Origin: Macrolepiota albuminosa
Taxonomy: Eukaryota; Basidiomycota; Agaricomycetes; Agaricales; Agaricaceae
Assembly: GCA_027475525.1 (NCBI GenBank)
Contig: JAMWFC010000051.1
Span: 1,067,205 to 1,131,204 of the forward strand
DNA: 64,000 bases
Direction of reading: 5' to 3'
The position numbers were made by a program, and so were the translations under genes. Of this stretch, positions 23,580 through 34,918 are shown in pieces (the stretch's first letter is position 1; every line of letters begins with the position of its first letter). The notes under the pieces are model-generated. The model was not told the origin of the DNA and searched no databases. It saw only the letters and a program-made list of their open reading frames with translations.

Positions 23580-25391
23580 CTACAACTTCATGGGTGTTTG
23601 CGTCTCGTCATCTTCAGGCGTTTCGATCCGGTCTGAAGGAAGATTTGTGGTAGTTGGAAATGAATGACTGGGAGTCCTAGCATCTTCGTCTGCTGTGCCG
23701 TTGCCGAAAGAAGTACCCAATGTGGAAGTCCATCCCGATTGCCCTGTGTCTGGCGGAGGTGAAGTACCATTGACTGTTGTCGTCCTATGCGAACAATCTG
23801 GCTCGTCCTCGTGTGTATTCGTGCGAGACTCATCAATCGCAGACAACACGCTACGAAGTTTGGACTCCGCCTTTCGCTGATGATTAGAAGTCGTCAAGTG
23901 TTTCCGCGAAACTGCATGATTGGGTGGTGAGATAGACTGTGGTGGTGAAGCGGACGTCGGTGAAGGTACACCAGCCCAGTCCGTGACCTCAGAAGAGTAA
24001 AATGTTCCATTGCTACTACTCGCCGTTGGTAACCAAGATGTTATTTTGTCAGAGGTCTCCGAAGAGTCAAGTTCTGAGGCTCCTCTCATGGGACTGGGCG
24101 AAGACGATTTTGACTGCGCCGTCATGATCGATAGCGGCGCTAAGATGCTGAAAATTTGATCCTCAGCCTGTGGAGGCCCATAGGAATCGAAGGGATCAGG
24201 GACGGATTGCAGCATGAATTCTACGATTGGGTCTGAACTGGGGTGTAAATCAGTCATCGAGCTCTCAAAAATATGTAAAAGGAGACTATGGACATACGCT
24301 TTGGCTGTGAATCTATCAAAGACATCCATAGTCGAGCGAACAACTACGGAAGTCTAAAAAAATTCAATCAGCGGAAGGATACAGGACTCCTAAAAGATGT
24401 ACCTTCGCCTGTACAACGTCCCAAACCTGCTCTTCGTGTTCAACAATGTCACGGTAGTGCGACTCTTTCATGTTATCAAGTTCATCTACCTGCCGCTGCA
24501 GTACGAGAAGGGCTTCACGAAAGGTTTGGAGGTCTGAAAAGGAGAGACATCAGAATATTCAAGATGTGCCGGACCTCTGGACCTCTGAACCTACTTCTCT
24601 CCTTTCTGTTCATACTCCGCTGTTCTATATCTCGAATAGCCTGGCTTTTTTCTCTAACAGCGCGTTCATATGACGCAGAACGATCCTGAATGAAGCGGAC
24701 AGCAAAATTTGAAAAGACGGGGTTACTCAACCCTGATTGCACGTACTTTAACAATGGTGCGATAAGTGTCCAGATGTTGCCGTAATGGCCGCTCGAAGCT
24801 TTTCTCGATAGTCTCAGCCTGTGAAATGTTCAGATCACTGCCTTAGGCGCTGAAAGTTGTAGACATACAAGAACATGCCAGTGGTTTCCAATCAAGTGGT
24901 GGAGACCCGAAGCAGCCTGTAACCGCGTTCCAGCTTCATAGGATGGTCCTTTCAATCTAAACATCCATTCATCAACAACTTCATGTATAAGAATCGGTAG
25001 ACATACCCACTACATGTTTCCAACGAGTCTGCGAAAGCTGCCGTAGCTTTGGACATTATCATGAGTGCGGCCCTGTATTCAGCGCTCGTATTCATCAGCT
25101 GAAGAAATTTGAGAGTTGGTAATAGAGTTCCTTGCTTGCGTAAAACCCACTCACATCTTCGTAGGCCTGGAGACTAGCTTTCAGGTTAGCGCGAGTGATA
25201 ATCTTCTCTGGGCCATTCGGGCCAAAATTCATAGCAGAGATACTTGTGGCATCAGTAAACGTAGGCGACGGGGGCTCCGGCGATGCAATACGTCTGCTAG
25301 AGCCAAAGGTTAAGGTACGGAGGGAACGAGGACGACTCGGCATGTTCAGGTCAGGATCATGTGTGAGAGGGCGGGTGGACACACGCAGCAT
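23580..25391 (-). CDS. Ivy1-like protein with I-BAR/IMD-type helical domain
   Basis: Minus strand from ATG 25391, stop at 23580, with several introns between about 24330 and 25100. The N-terminal exon is basic and Ser/Pro-rich, then NFGPNGPEKIITRANLKASL and long amphipathic helices (around SASYERAVREKSQAIRDIEQRS, VDELDNMKESHYRDIVEHEE in the genomic frames) of the kind seen in IMD/BAR membrane-curving domains. The C-terminal 200 residues are Ser/Thr/Pro-rich and look disordered. The pattern (KATAAFADSLETC, ASGLHHLIGNHWHVL) resembles yeast Ivy1, a vacuolar phospholipid- and Ypt7-binding I-BAR protein. The assignment is by recollection of motifs, so moderate. Confidence 0.6.
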
Positions 25392-25657
25392 TTGTCTGAC
25401 TGTATTTATTAGATCATTCTACACCGGCATTTTTCGTACGCGAGGAAATAGATACTGTCTCTAATGTACTCGATGACTAAGGTATGGATAGACATTACAC
25501 CCTTGTTATACAACCACACCGCGTTGCGTGCTTGAAGGAATAAGAAATCATGATTGACCATGCAGCTGGTCAATATGTCACTCATCAAGCTTCGAGTCGT
25601 ATCTGCATTTTTACATCAGGTCACTGTATGTAACGAAGGCTGAACACGCGCACCAAG

Positions 25658-26185
25658 CTACTTCCGTCCACCCGCTATCATGCTCATCTTCTCTGGAGAA
25701 TCCCTCAAGTAGAACAACTTGGCTCTTCTCATCCTTCCACCTGGCGGGTTGCGCAACACCTGGATATTCTTCACGTGAGGAGAGTTCACGAAGAACTGCA
25801 TTTCAACACCAGTCTTCTGTATGATATTGCGGAGAAGGATAGAGGTATCCAGCCCACGTCGCCGAATGCTTAAAAGAACCCCGGTGAATGTGGTTGGTGC
25901 GTGTTCGAGGGTGAGTTGAATTATGGACCCAGGCCTGATTTGGTTTGGAGAGTGGCGGTCGAAGAGTGTTCGAAACATCTCCTGCTTTTCCGGTGTCATA
26001 AGGGTTTTATTCAAGTGTTGCATGAGGCCTTTGCCTTGACGGAGAGGTTTTGGGGGTGGAGACAACGGCACGACGGGGATGATGGCAGTTTTTGAAAATG
26101 GATAGACAGGAACCTCGACTTTTGGTGCTTTTGCATGAGCAGTCGTCGACATTAGCCGCACGGCCCTCATGCAGACGTTACGCAT
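25658..26185 (-). CDS. bL19m: Mitochondrial ribosomal protein bL19m
   Basis: Single exon of 175 residues from ATG 26185. The N-terminus is a presequence (MRNVCMRAVRLMSTTAHA). The L19 core is visible: RPGSIIQLTLEH, FTGVLLSIRRRGLDTSILLRN, GVEMQFFVNSPHVKNIQVL, and RRAKLFYLRD near the end. The protein sits at the subunit interface of the mitochondrial large ribosomal subunit. It ends 266 bp downstream of the Ivy1-like start and begins 166 bp downstream of the PAB2 stop; all three genes read leftwards. Confidence 0.93.
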   Translation of the reverse strand: MRNVCMRAVRLMSTTAHAKAPKVEVPVYPFSKTAIIPVVPLSPPPKPLRQGKGLMQHLNKTLMTPEKQEMFRTLFDRHSPNQIRPGSIIQLTLEHAPTTFTGVLLSIRRRGLDTSILLRNIIQKTGVEMQFFVNSPHVKNIQVLRNPPGGRMRRAKLFYLRDSPEKMSMIAGGRK

Positions 26186-26351
26186 TGTTGGTGGAAGTGG
26201 TGATTAACAGAAACCGCCGTGACCATATCGGCAATTTCCCACGGACATCAGCCGACTACAAATTCATCTTATACATGTATGGAAAAGAAACGAATCGAGT
26301 ATAGATATGTAGAATATGCCAGAGAAATAGCTCAAGCAATTTTGGCCTGGT

Positions 26352-27221
26352 TTAAAACCCCCGTCCCCGTCCCCTGAAATGCATTCAGTTTTCTGCAGGC
26401 GATTTGACTGATGATACACTCACCTCCCCCGGCCCCTTGAATAAGGGCTGTAACCTTGATATCCTCTGTATCCTCCTCTATAGGAGCCGCCGCGACCGCG
26501 TCCACGACCCCGATTAAAACCTGGGATATTCGTACGTTTGGCAGTTACCTATGGAGGATGGCCATTATAACAACTAAAAACTTCACCAAGCAAGATAACA
26601 CCCACCTTGATCAACCTGCCACGAAACAATGAGTCGTTCATGGCTAACGCAGCGTCTATGTGTTCGGATTCCGCAAATTCTACATAAGCATATCTAGCAG
26701 CGAATGAATTGGAGCAGTCCCAAAAAGCGGGGCAAGACTGACCCTTTGGGATGGCCCGTGAATTTATCGCAAAGTATAGTTACTCGGTTTATTGTGCCGC
26801 ATGCCTGGAAATGACCTTGAATTTCTTCCGGAGTCGCGCTGTAATCAACCTGTTTGACCGGGAGGACTAGGTTAGTACCAAGCCATTGTACATTTACAAT
26901 TGGTGACACACATTCCCAACATAAATGCTTCTGCTGTCTGCGAGGGTCTTATCCTCTTCGGTTTCCATCGCGGTGTCCTGACCACCAACAGCGCTATTGG
27001 CCTCCTCGGCAGCAGCTTGAAGTTCGCGCAACTTTTTTGCCTCTTTCTCCATTTCAGCCACTCTTTGTTTCATGAGCATGATCTCCTTGAGGACAAATGA
27101 AAATCCAGAATACTCGACAGTTGGTGTGGCCACATACCTTGGACTCAGCTTCCTCTCCATCATCAATACTGGCATCTACACCCTCATTTGTTGCAGGTAG
27201 CATGTTTTCGACGTCAGCCAT
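26352..27221 (-). CDS. PAB2: Nuclear poly(A)-binding protein Pab2 (PABPN1 type)
   Basis: Six exons on the minus strand: 27138-27221, 26912-27085, 26743-26849, 26606-26693, 26424-26548 and 26352-26373, 199 residues, all phases consistent. A short acidic N-terminus leads to a coiled-coil helix ([19 protein letters not shown]), then one RRM with RNP2 [18 protein letters not shown] and RNP1-like [20 protein letters not shown], and a C-terminal Arg-Gly tail ([15 protein letters not shown]). That order is diagnostic of PABPN1/Pab2, which binds poly(A) during 3' end formation and nuclear RNA turnover. The RG tail is a likely arginine methylation site. Confidence 0.93.
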
Positions 27222-28178
27222 ACGGAAAAAAAAACAGAGAAGAACAAAGTTCGACGGCAGAGTTTACGAGGAAGTAGAACCCAAACAGCTGTTCAGAGCA
27301 CGTGCATCACAGACTGTGGCTGTGTCGGTAAACATCATATTGTTGAGCATATTTTACTTAAAAAACTGCAAAGCACAACTCAGACAGTCAGTACTGGTGT
27401 TCAGTACTCAGTTCTATATTACTGGTCCTTGAGGATCGCATCATGCATTCTCACGTGGTTTGTGGCTGCGACAGTATGGAAGCTTCAGGAGCATTTTGAG
27501 GCTGATCAGGGCCCTTCAGTCACACCTGAGGCCTGATCACACTGACCCCGAGAACGGAAACTACACCTTGAAGAGTTCTTCAGGCCTTGATATGGTGCGT
27601 ACTCACCCCCAATCCTGATTCCTGGTCAGGGTCTTTGCCTTGGCGCAATATGACCTTCATTATATGGCATTCGTCATGATCTCCGCCACAAGGGACAGGG
27701 CAAAATTACAATTTTTATGCGCTTTGCAAGAGTGTTGGATCGGCGATGACCTTATTATTCATTTTGTTTTGTATATCGACCTCCAATCTATTTGCAAGCA
27801 TACAATCATGTTGCTCGATAAAATGGGCTTGCGGACATCGCCACGACCAGTATTTGACAGCCTTAGCGCCAAGGGGTGAGGCCGGGTGACCAGCCCAATC
27901 GATCAATGACAAAATCGTGTGCTCGCTGGATATATAAGGCGCAAGATACAAGGGGGTCTTTTGACGTCCGCCACCGGCCATCGAGGATCAGCTGGCAAGT
28001 TAGATCTCCACTGTCAAGGGTGTCGAGTCAAACGCACGACATACTTAAGAAACGGCCCGAGGTGGCACGTGCGGTCTTATTCAACTCCTCTCCACTCAGC
28101 CAACATTCTAAGTACCTGACATCACTCCTTGTGCCCCCCTATATCGTACCTCACGGCAAAGGGCGACGGTTCTCCTCC
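27222..28178. promoter_or_regulatory. Divergent intergenic region with TATA-like box and inverted repeat
   Basis: 957 bp between divergent PAB2 and the Zn2Cys6 gene. A TATATAAG box lies near 27932, about 245 bp before the regulator's start. Around 27503-27539 an imperfect inverted repeat (TGATCAGG ... CCTGATCA) is followed by further CAGG/CCTG half sites near 27560-27630. These could be operator-like sites for a dimeric regulator, but that is inference. No gene recognised. Confidence 0.4.
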
Positions 28179-31100
28179 ATGACTCATCAAGCAAGAAAGA
28201 AACGAAACGACGATGAAACCATGCCCTCAGATACTGGTCAGAAGCCTATACAATTGCAGCGCAGGCGAGTATGGCGCGCATGTGAGAGTTGTAGGTCAGT
28301 CTGTTACACAGCATATTCATAATATCTTCGATATGACCCTCATTTCTTTGCGCCAGACGAAAGAAGATTAAGTGCGATGGATGTGAACCAACTTGTTCAC
28401 AATGCTCTACGTCTGGTTCTCAATGTACTTGGCTGCAAACAAAAGACAGAGCTGCTCTCAGTCGACAGTAAGTCTTATACCTTTATTCACAAATCGTGCA
28501 TTTGTTTTATCATGCACCTCAGTTATGTACAGGAACTTGAGGCGCGTTTGCTTCATATGGAGTCCCTTTTCTCGCAGATCACCCCAGTGCTAGAACAATT
28601 GGGCCCAGCTGCAAGTGGCATACTTCAGGGTGCATTGAACGGCACAGTAGCTTCTGGATCTGAGCAGAACAATTCTGCTCTGTCTGCAATACGTGAAATG
28701 GTACCTCAAGGTGCCTCTCCTGAGCCTTCTACACCCATCAAGTCCGAGGATGATGTCAGCGAATTTTTCGGGCAACTCGCTCTCGACGAATATGGTGCTA
28801 TGAGATGGATAGGCGGTTCCTCTACAATGTCACTTATCCAATCCTTTCGCGCCTTGACATCTTCTCCTCTCCATCGAATATCGCCGATGGAGGAGGACCC
28901 TAATGCTCCTGGTCCTAGCGTCAACAAAATCTATTTCCCAGCGTCTGTTTTCTTTGGCAAAGTGCAAGTACTACCGGAACCCGAAGAAGTGGAATTTCCT
29001 GAGAGGGACTTGGCAGATAAGCTGGTGTGTATTACTGCGTGGGTTTCCGGTGCACGTAACCAACGATTCCACAGATCGCAGCTTACTTTTCTCGCTTTCA
29101 CTTCCTCATGCCTGTCCTCGACAAACCGACTTTTCTACGCCAATATAATTTGATTATGGATAACTTGAAAGATTACGCCCTAATTCGCTCGCAGACGGCC
29201 TTCCTTTCGGTCGTCTTCGCAGTCTTTTCATGCGCTGCCCATCTCGTTCAGGACGACCGTTTGACGTCGGGCCAACCGACAGATGCTGGAGGAATGGGAA
29301 TGATTTATTATGAACGGTGTGTTGTTATCCTTCAGGCACCAATCAAATGCTTATTTCAGGGATGAAGAGCATTGATCTTACAGTACATCAGTCATCCGCA
29401 CACACAGATAGCCCATGTCCAGTGTTTCATTCTGATGTCCTCCTTCTTATGCTCTATCAACTGTTTGCCACAGGCTTGGATAATCCTCGGGCAGGCGGTC
29501 CGAACTGGTCAAGACCTCGGTCTTCATGTAAGTCCGCTTCATCAGCCGCCGACTTGAGTTAATTCCGCTCTAGCGATCCCCACGTAGGCTTCTCATAACC
29601 CCCATCGAGAAAGAAACACGTAAAAAGGTTTGGTGGGGAGTTTATACGTTAGATCGTATGCTTGCTCTAGCTCTTGGCCGTCCTCTTGGAATTAATGACT
29701 CGGACTGTGACGTTGAGCAACCAGTGGAGGTCGATGATGACTATTTAACGGAGTATTTTAATGGTGCTCAACCCCGGCCTTCCTTGATGGCTGGTTCGGT
29801 CGCTCTGAATCATCTCTATGAGATCGGCGGTCGTGTCCTTCGACAGGTCTATGCTCTTGACATTTGCCGTGACCAATTGGAGCCAGAGAAGAAGGCCGAG
29901 CTTCAGCATACAGTCGAGTCTCTCGATAAGGAACTTACAAAATGGTGTGAAAAACTTCCAGCGATATTCAGATCTCAATCCGAGACGGACGAACAAATGT
30001 CAATGGGAACAGTATTATGCAGTCATTATTATTCAATATTGACGACGCTACATCGCAATCTTCTTCCCGTTAAACGCGATCAGCCTCAGCCGGCCATAGC
30101 CAATTCGACGACGAAGGCAGTTTCTTCTGCTCGCTCTTGTATACGTCTAGCACCAAACATGAAACATATGGTACCTCCATCGCACCATCTTGCTTTCTTC
30201 ATCCAGAATTTGTTCAGCTCTGCGGTCATTCTCCTGCTCTATGCAATGCACACTCCGGGTGCTTCTGCTGCTGCTATGGAAGAGGCAAGAAGCTCACTGG
30301 TAGCACTTGAGTCTTGGGAAGGTCAATGGCCGGGTGCAAGAAAATGGAAAGAGCTGCTCGTTGAGCTCACTGAGACGGCGACGCAAGCTATTTCACAAAT
30401 AGGAAAGGAATCTCCTTCGCCTGTCACTGTACCATCAAGCAGCGCTGTTCCTCCATCGCCAACTTCCACCCTCTCACAGCGACGACGCTCAGTTACAATT
30501 GTGACCAATGCGCCTGGTTCTGGTGGACCTGGGCGTATCGTGAAAGGGCGTAATGTTAGAAGAAATCAATCTCGGGATCCCAGCACCTCTTCACGCCGCA
30601 TGGCGGCCGTATCTCCCTATCGTGTTGATTGTAAGTCTTCTTCGCCCTCATCGAGGATTTCTTTCTAAATCTGGACCGCTACAGCTGGAAGCAGAGCAAG
30701 ATCCACTTCACGCAGACGCCCTGACGATGATGTGGACCGTACGGGACGCTCGTATTATCAACCTTTTGCTGGTTCCGCTACAGGTGCTGGCGCGAGCCCT
30801 CACAGTTCTCCGTCATCTGCAAATTTGCCGTCCCCTTCTATGTCTGTCATGGACCAAACGGCAGAAGCAGCTAATCCAAACTCATCACAAACTCCGTCGT
30901 TCAAGTTTTCAACAGCCACTGCAGCGGCACAGCCATCTCCACCCCGATTTGAGTCCTATGAATACGGGCTTCAGTCGAGCCCTCTGGCACAATCCAATTC
31001 CGGTCCGTGGACTGGGAACGAGGACCAACTGTCGACGACACTTGACATGTACGCGGCTGGAGATACAGCGTTGTATCCGAACACGTACGGATATCCATCA

Positions 31101-31370
31101 TCGTTGGATTACCCTGCATACGATGCTGTCGATTCAACTGTAGGTGGGCTGACTGTGACACCCTCCTCTACGAACTTTGCCGCAACAGGCCTTCCATTCC
31201 GCGGACTTGAATACATCAGAAATTTCAATTCAGGTGGGTATTCCGTGAATGATCAAGATTCTCTGTGGCACAGTTATGATCCAGGCGCTTTTGGATTTGA
31301 TCCAGACCTCCCTTTTACCTTGAATGATAATTCTCTCGACACCGCAAATAACATGACGAATAACAACTAA
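28179..31370 (+). CDS. Zn(II)2Cys6 transcription factor with fungal-specific domain
   Basis: First exons 28179-28294, 28357-28467 and 28523-29024, then 29075 onward, ending at 31370. The binuclear cluster spans the first intron: CESCRRKKIKCDGCEPTCSQC followed by QCTW, all six cysteines present. A short coiled-coil linker (YVQELEARLLHMESLF) comes next. The fungal_trans middle domain begins at IAAYFSRFHFLMPVLDKPTFLRQY and includes YYERALILQY, AWIILGQAVRTGQDLGLH and KVWWGVYTLDRMLALALGRP. The C-terminal third is Ser/Pro/Gln-rich, probably the activation region. It is a DNA-binding regulator; its targets cannot be told. No enzyme cluster is adjacent, though an acyl-CoA dehydrogenase lies downstream. 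Confidence 0.9.
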
Positions 31371-31654
31371 TGATACACGCTCTCAGTCTCTTTAATTGCT
31401 GCATTGATTTTTTTTCGGGTTGATGGACTCTTTGATACACACGCTGTACTGTATACAATTTACTTACTTGTAGCTTTTTTCACATGTACGATTACTCTAC
31501 ATCTGTCTTGACGCGCGAAGTTAGCATACAATAGAGGAATCTATGTTCTCATGCTTTCACGGTAAATAAGTGACACCCCTCGGATCAGGGTTACCAATCC
31601 TTCCCCACAATACTAAAAGATGGCTCTTCGCGTGATACATGATTATTTCCCCCC

Positions 31655-33745
31655 ATGGCTCCCCATCCTGTCATTGAATACACGTCCGAGGCATCCTGGG
31701 CCATGGTTTGTTGTTTCAGTATTTCTTTACAGCAGATAATGACTGTTGGCAGGTTGAAGACAAGTTCTCCCCATACGCGAAGGAAACTTTGGCCAAACTT
31801 ATCACCTTCCTTGAGGTTGCTCATGACGAACTTTCTTGAGACATGATGTACTCACGGTGAATTTCAGGAGGAAATCCTTCCAGCCTCCAAGCTGGCTCAT
31901 GCTCAACTTCCTATTGACCCTGTACAACGGTGGAAGACTGTCATTCCAGTCATTCAGGAACTCAAGGAGAAGGCGAAGAAACTTGGTCTTTGGAACCTTT
32001 TCCTTAGCAAAGCTCACTACCCAGAATACGGTGTTCCCCTCACTAATTTGGAAGTGAGTCAATCCAAGTCTCGTAACGTTCCGTCTTGACTCTTTCTGAC
32101 TTTCTGTAGTATGCAGTGATGGCAGAGATTCTCGGCCGTGGCTCCCATATCGCTTCGGAAGTTGTAAACTGTTCAGCTCCAGACACGGGTAACATGGGTG
32201 CGCATGAATTTCATGTCTTGAAAAATGTAATACGACGGCTTGCCCAGAGGTGCTCGCAAAATATGGCTCCCCTGAGCAACAGAAGAAATGGCTTATTCCC
32301 CTGCTCAACGGCGAGATTCGTTCTGCGTTCGCTATGACAGAAAAGAATGGTACGACGAGAGAACACTTCTTATTCCCCTGCTCAACGGCGAGATTCGTTC
32401 TGCGTTCGCTATGACAGAAAAGAATGGTACGACGAGAGAACACTTGTTTCACCGCGATTCTTACTTCCTCAGTCGCATCTTCCGACGCTACGAACATAAA
32501 GACGTCCATCAGGCAAGAAGGCAATGAGATTGTGATTAATGGTCACAAATGGTTAAAAACTGTCCGACTTTCATGATCGAACCTTCGTCGCTAAAAGTTC
32601 ATTCAACAGGTGGATCAGCGGTGCTGCCGACCCACGGACCAAAGTCCATATCGTCATGGGCAAGAGCGACCCGGGAAACAAGAGCACGCACAAACAGCAG
32701 AGTGTTGTGCTTGTGCCTGCCGACACCCCAGGCGTGAAAGTTATTCGACCCATGCAAGTGTTTGGTTATGATGATGCGCCCGAAGGTCATTGTGAAGTCG
32801 TTTATGACAATGTTCGTGTTCCTCTTGGGAACTTGGTGTTGGGTTGGGGACGAGGTTTTGAAATCATTCAAGGGCGTCTTGGGTATGCAAGGCCCTGGGT
32901 TTCAGTTTGTTTTGTATCAATAATTAACGTTTGCTTTAGGCCGGGGCGGATACATCATTGTATGCGATCTATTGGAGTAGCACAGGGGGCCCTGGACCTC
33001 ATGCTTCAACGTGTAACTGATCCTGGACGCAAGACCTTTGGAAAGTATCTTTACGAACATGGTTTGTACTCATTTAAACTATCAGTGGATGGCAGCTGAA
33101 ATTATTATACAATGTAGGTTCTGTTGTTCAGGACATCGCAAAGTCACGGGCAGAGATCGAGTCTGCACGTCTCCTGGTTCTCAGCGCTGCTTTACAGGTA
33201 TGTCGTATGTTTTTATGTACAAGGGCAATGATCTAGTTTGCTGATCATTATTCTTCCCCCATAGATTGACAAATATCAGGCCAAAGGTGCGCTGAAGGAG
33301 ATTGGCATTGCCAAAGTTCGTGAACATATTAGTCTACAAGCGTTACGTTCTGATGTTTACTGTCTAGTTTGTTGTTCCTTCCATGGCTTTAACTGTTGTG
33401 GATCGGGCAATTCAAGCATTTGGTGCTGAGGGAGTATCACAAGACGCAGAACTTGCCCAGAGATGGGCAGGGTTACGAACTCTCCGTATTGCGGACGTAT
33501 GTGTCTTGTTTTCTTTCAGTACCCTAGTGTGATGCTCATGTGTGGGTATTTCTCAGGGGCCGGATGCTGTTCGTACATGATACATCCTAATCGGCATTAC
33601 TTACTTACTGGTCTCATAGGTTCACATCCAACAGGTTGGACAGAGGGAGCTCAGGCGTGCATCACGCCTGGTACAGAAGACAGCGGAGCGTAAGAAGAAA
33701 GAACAGGTTCTTTTCGAGAAAGCTGGTCTTAAGAGTCATCTGTGA
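31655..33745 (+). CDS. Acyl-CoA dehydrogenase family protein (ACAD10/11-like)
   Basis: Exons include 31655-31705, 31753-31815, 31868-32053, 32110-32197, from 32248, and several short 3' exons, one of about 16 nt near 33558, up to stop 33745. The acyl-CoA dehydrogenase fold is evident: [44 protein letters not shown] then [61 protein letters not shown], and [13 protein letters not shown]. The family oxidises acyl-CoA to enoyl-CoA with FAD, in mitochondria or peroxisomes; this subtype resembles the C-terminal part of ACAD10/11. A 77-bp duplication (32292-32445) repeats the exon end and donor that follow MTEKN. Confidence 0.9.
32292..32445. repeat. 77-bp direct duplication (acyl-CoA dehydrogenase)
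   Basis: Copies 32292-32368 and 32369-32445, identical. Doubles the coding segment [19 protein letters not shown] and its splice donor GTACGA. Confidence 0.96.
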
Positions 33746-33892
33746 TGTGCTAATTCTAAGAAACTGCGTGAAACATGGAGGACTAAATGTATTGCAATGT
33801 GTCAATCTACCATTTGTTCAATGGAAATCTCTAATTGATTACTAATGTTGTTGTGCAAACTTTGTGTAACTTTTTTCTTTAAATCGCGTTCT

Positions 33893-34509
33893 ATGTCACT
33901 GTCGAACCTCATACGCCGGCATGTCCACCCAGCGACGGTACTTTGTCGGCATCGCTCATCTACAGCCGTTAAACTCCCAGACCATAAGCTCCGTGCATTA
34001 GTGTCTCTTTATCACCAGGCCGACAACTTCATCACGCTCGAAAATCTTTCCGAGCGCATTGACGAAGCCTTTGTAAAGAAACATGAAGGGGAGGCTAAAA
34101 AAATCCGGGGATCCTCAACCTCTGTGAAAGATATGTACGAAATTCTCAAATTTCAACGCGATCAGGCAAGAATAGCAGAATGGGACCGGCAACTCCTCGA
34201 CACTGATTCAGTGGTGAGCGGCAATGGATGGAAGGAGATCCAGAAGAGACGTGAAGCGAAGGTCAAACAAGCCCTGTATGGTTTGGACATTAATGCGGGG
34301 CCCGGAATAGAGATTCTGAAGGAGGTGGTTGCAACGAAGGGAAAGATTTTGAAGCAACTGCGAATCGACGCGTCGTCAATTGTAAAGGAGGAAGTAGAGG
34401 AAGAATCTGAGGATGATTTTGAGGATGGTTTCATCTTGGTACGTCTCTCTGTGGCCGCAGCCTTTAATTCCCTACTGAAGCATTGTGGTAGGAAACCGAC
34501 AAAAGCTAA
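33893..34509 (+). CDS. Small, probably mitochondrial protein of unknown function
   Basis: Starts MSLSNLIRRHVHPATVL at 33893, an Arg-rich presequence-like N-terminus, then a helical, charged body (HQADNFITLENLSERIDEAF, VKDMYEILKFQRDQARI, IQKRREAKVKQALYGL) and an acidic end (EEVEEESEDDFEDGF). A canonical GTACGT donor at 34439 and an acceptor at 34491 would remove 53 nt and stop the protein at 34509. Without splicing the frame stays open to 34591 and adds a dissimilar tail. I prefer the spliced form because its intron length is typical here. I recognise no domain. Confidence 0.6.
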
Positions 34510-34918
34510 ACTTGACGCTTTCGCGGACTTTGTGCTGCCAGCAACGGGTGCTCGCAATTTTTTCGTTCGTTGCGTTAGTTCAAACACATGATGCGTAACT
34601 GGAACGGCTTCGTGTGCGATCCTCCTTGTTTGCCTTTCGCTGGCTAGAAGTGGAGAAAGAACCATGATATTTTAGTACGACCGACGACGAAATAATTATT
34701 ATATTCTGGGCAATACGCTTGTTATAACCATACTATGCAAATCCCTCGACTTTTACGATGCACTCAGCAATTTCCTGACATATATATAACATGCTTACTT
34801 TACATTCAATAAGGAATTATGTAAACGTGAAGCAAGTCCCGAGGCAGCGCTTGTCTGATCTGATACATAAACGGCCAGAGTTGATATACCCCTCTCCACC
34901 CGCCTGTGAGTTTTACCC
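34510..34918. other. Intergenic region
   Basis: About 410 bp with 3' UTR of the upstream small gene and the promoter of the Apd1-like gene; a TATATATAA run sits near 34780. Nothing else recognised. Confidence 0.5.

Noticed and set aside
28179..33745. A regulated metabolic cluster around the Zn2Cys6 factor
   Set aside because: Only one enzyme (acyl-CoA dehydrogenase) is adjacent and the other neighbours are housekeeping genes.
34162..34665. Minus-strand open frame opposite the small mitochondrial-type gene
   Set aside because: Composition is Ser-rich shadow sequence; the plus strand has a presequence, acidic tail and a canonical intron.
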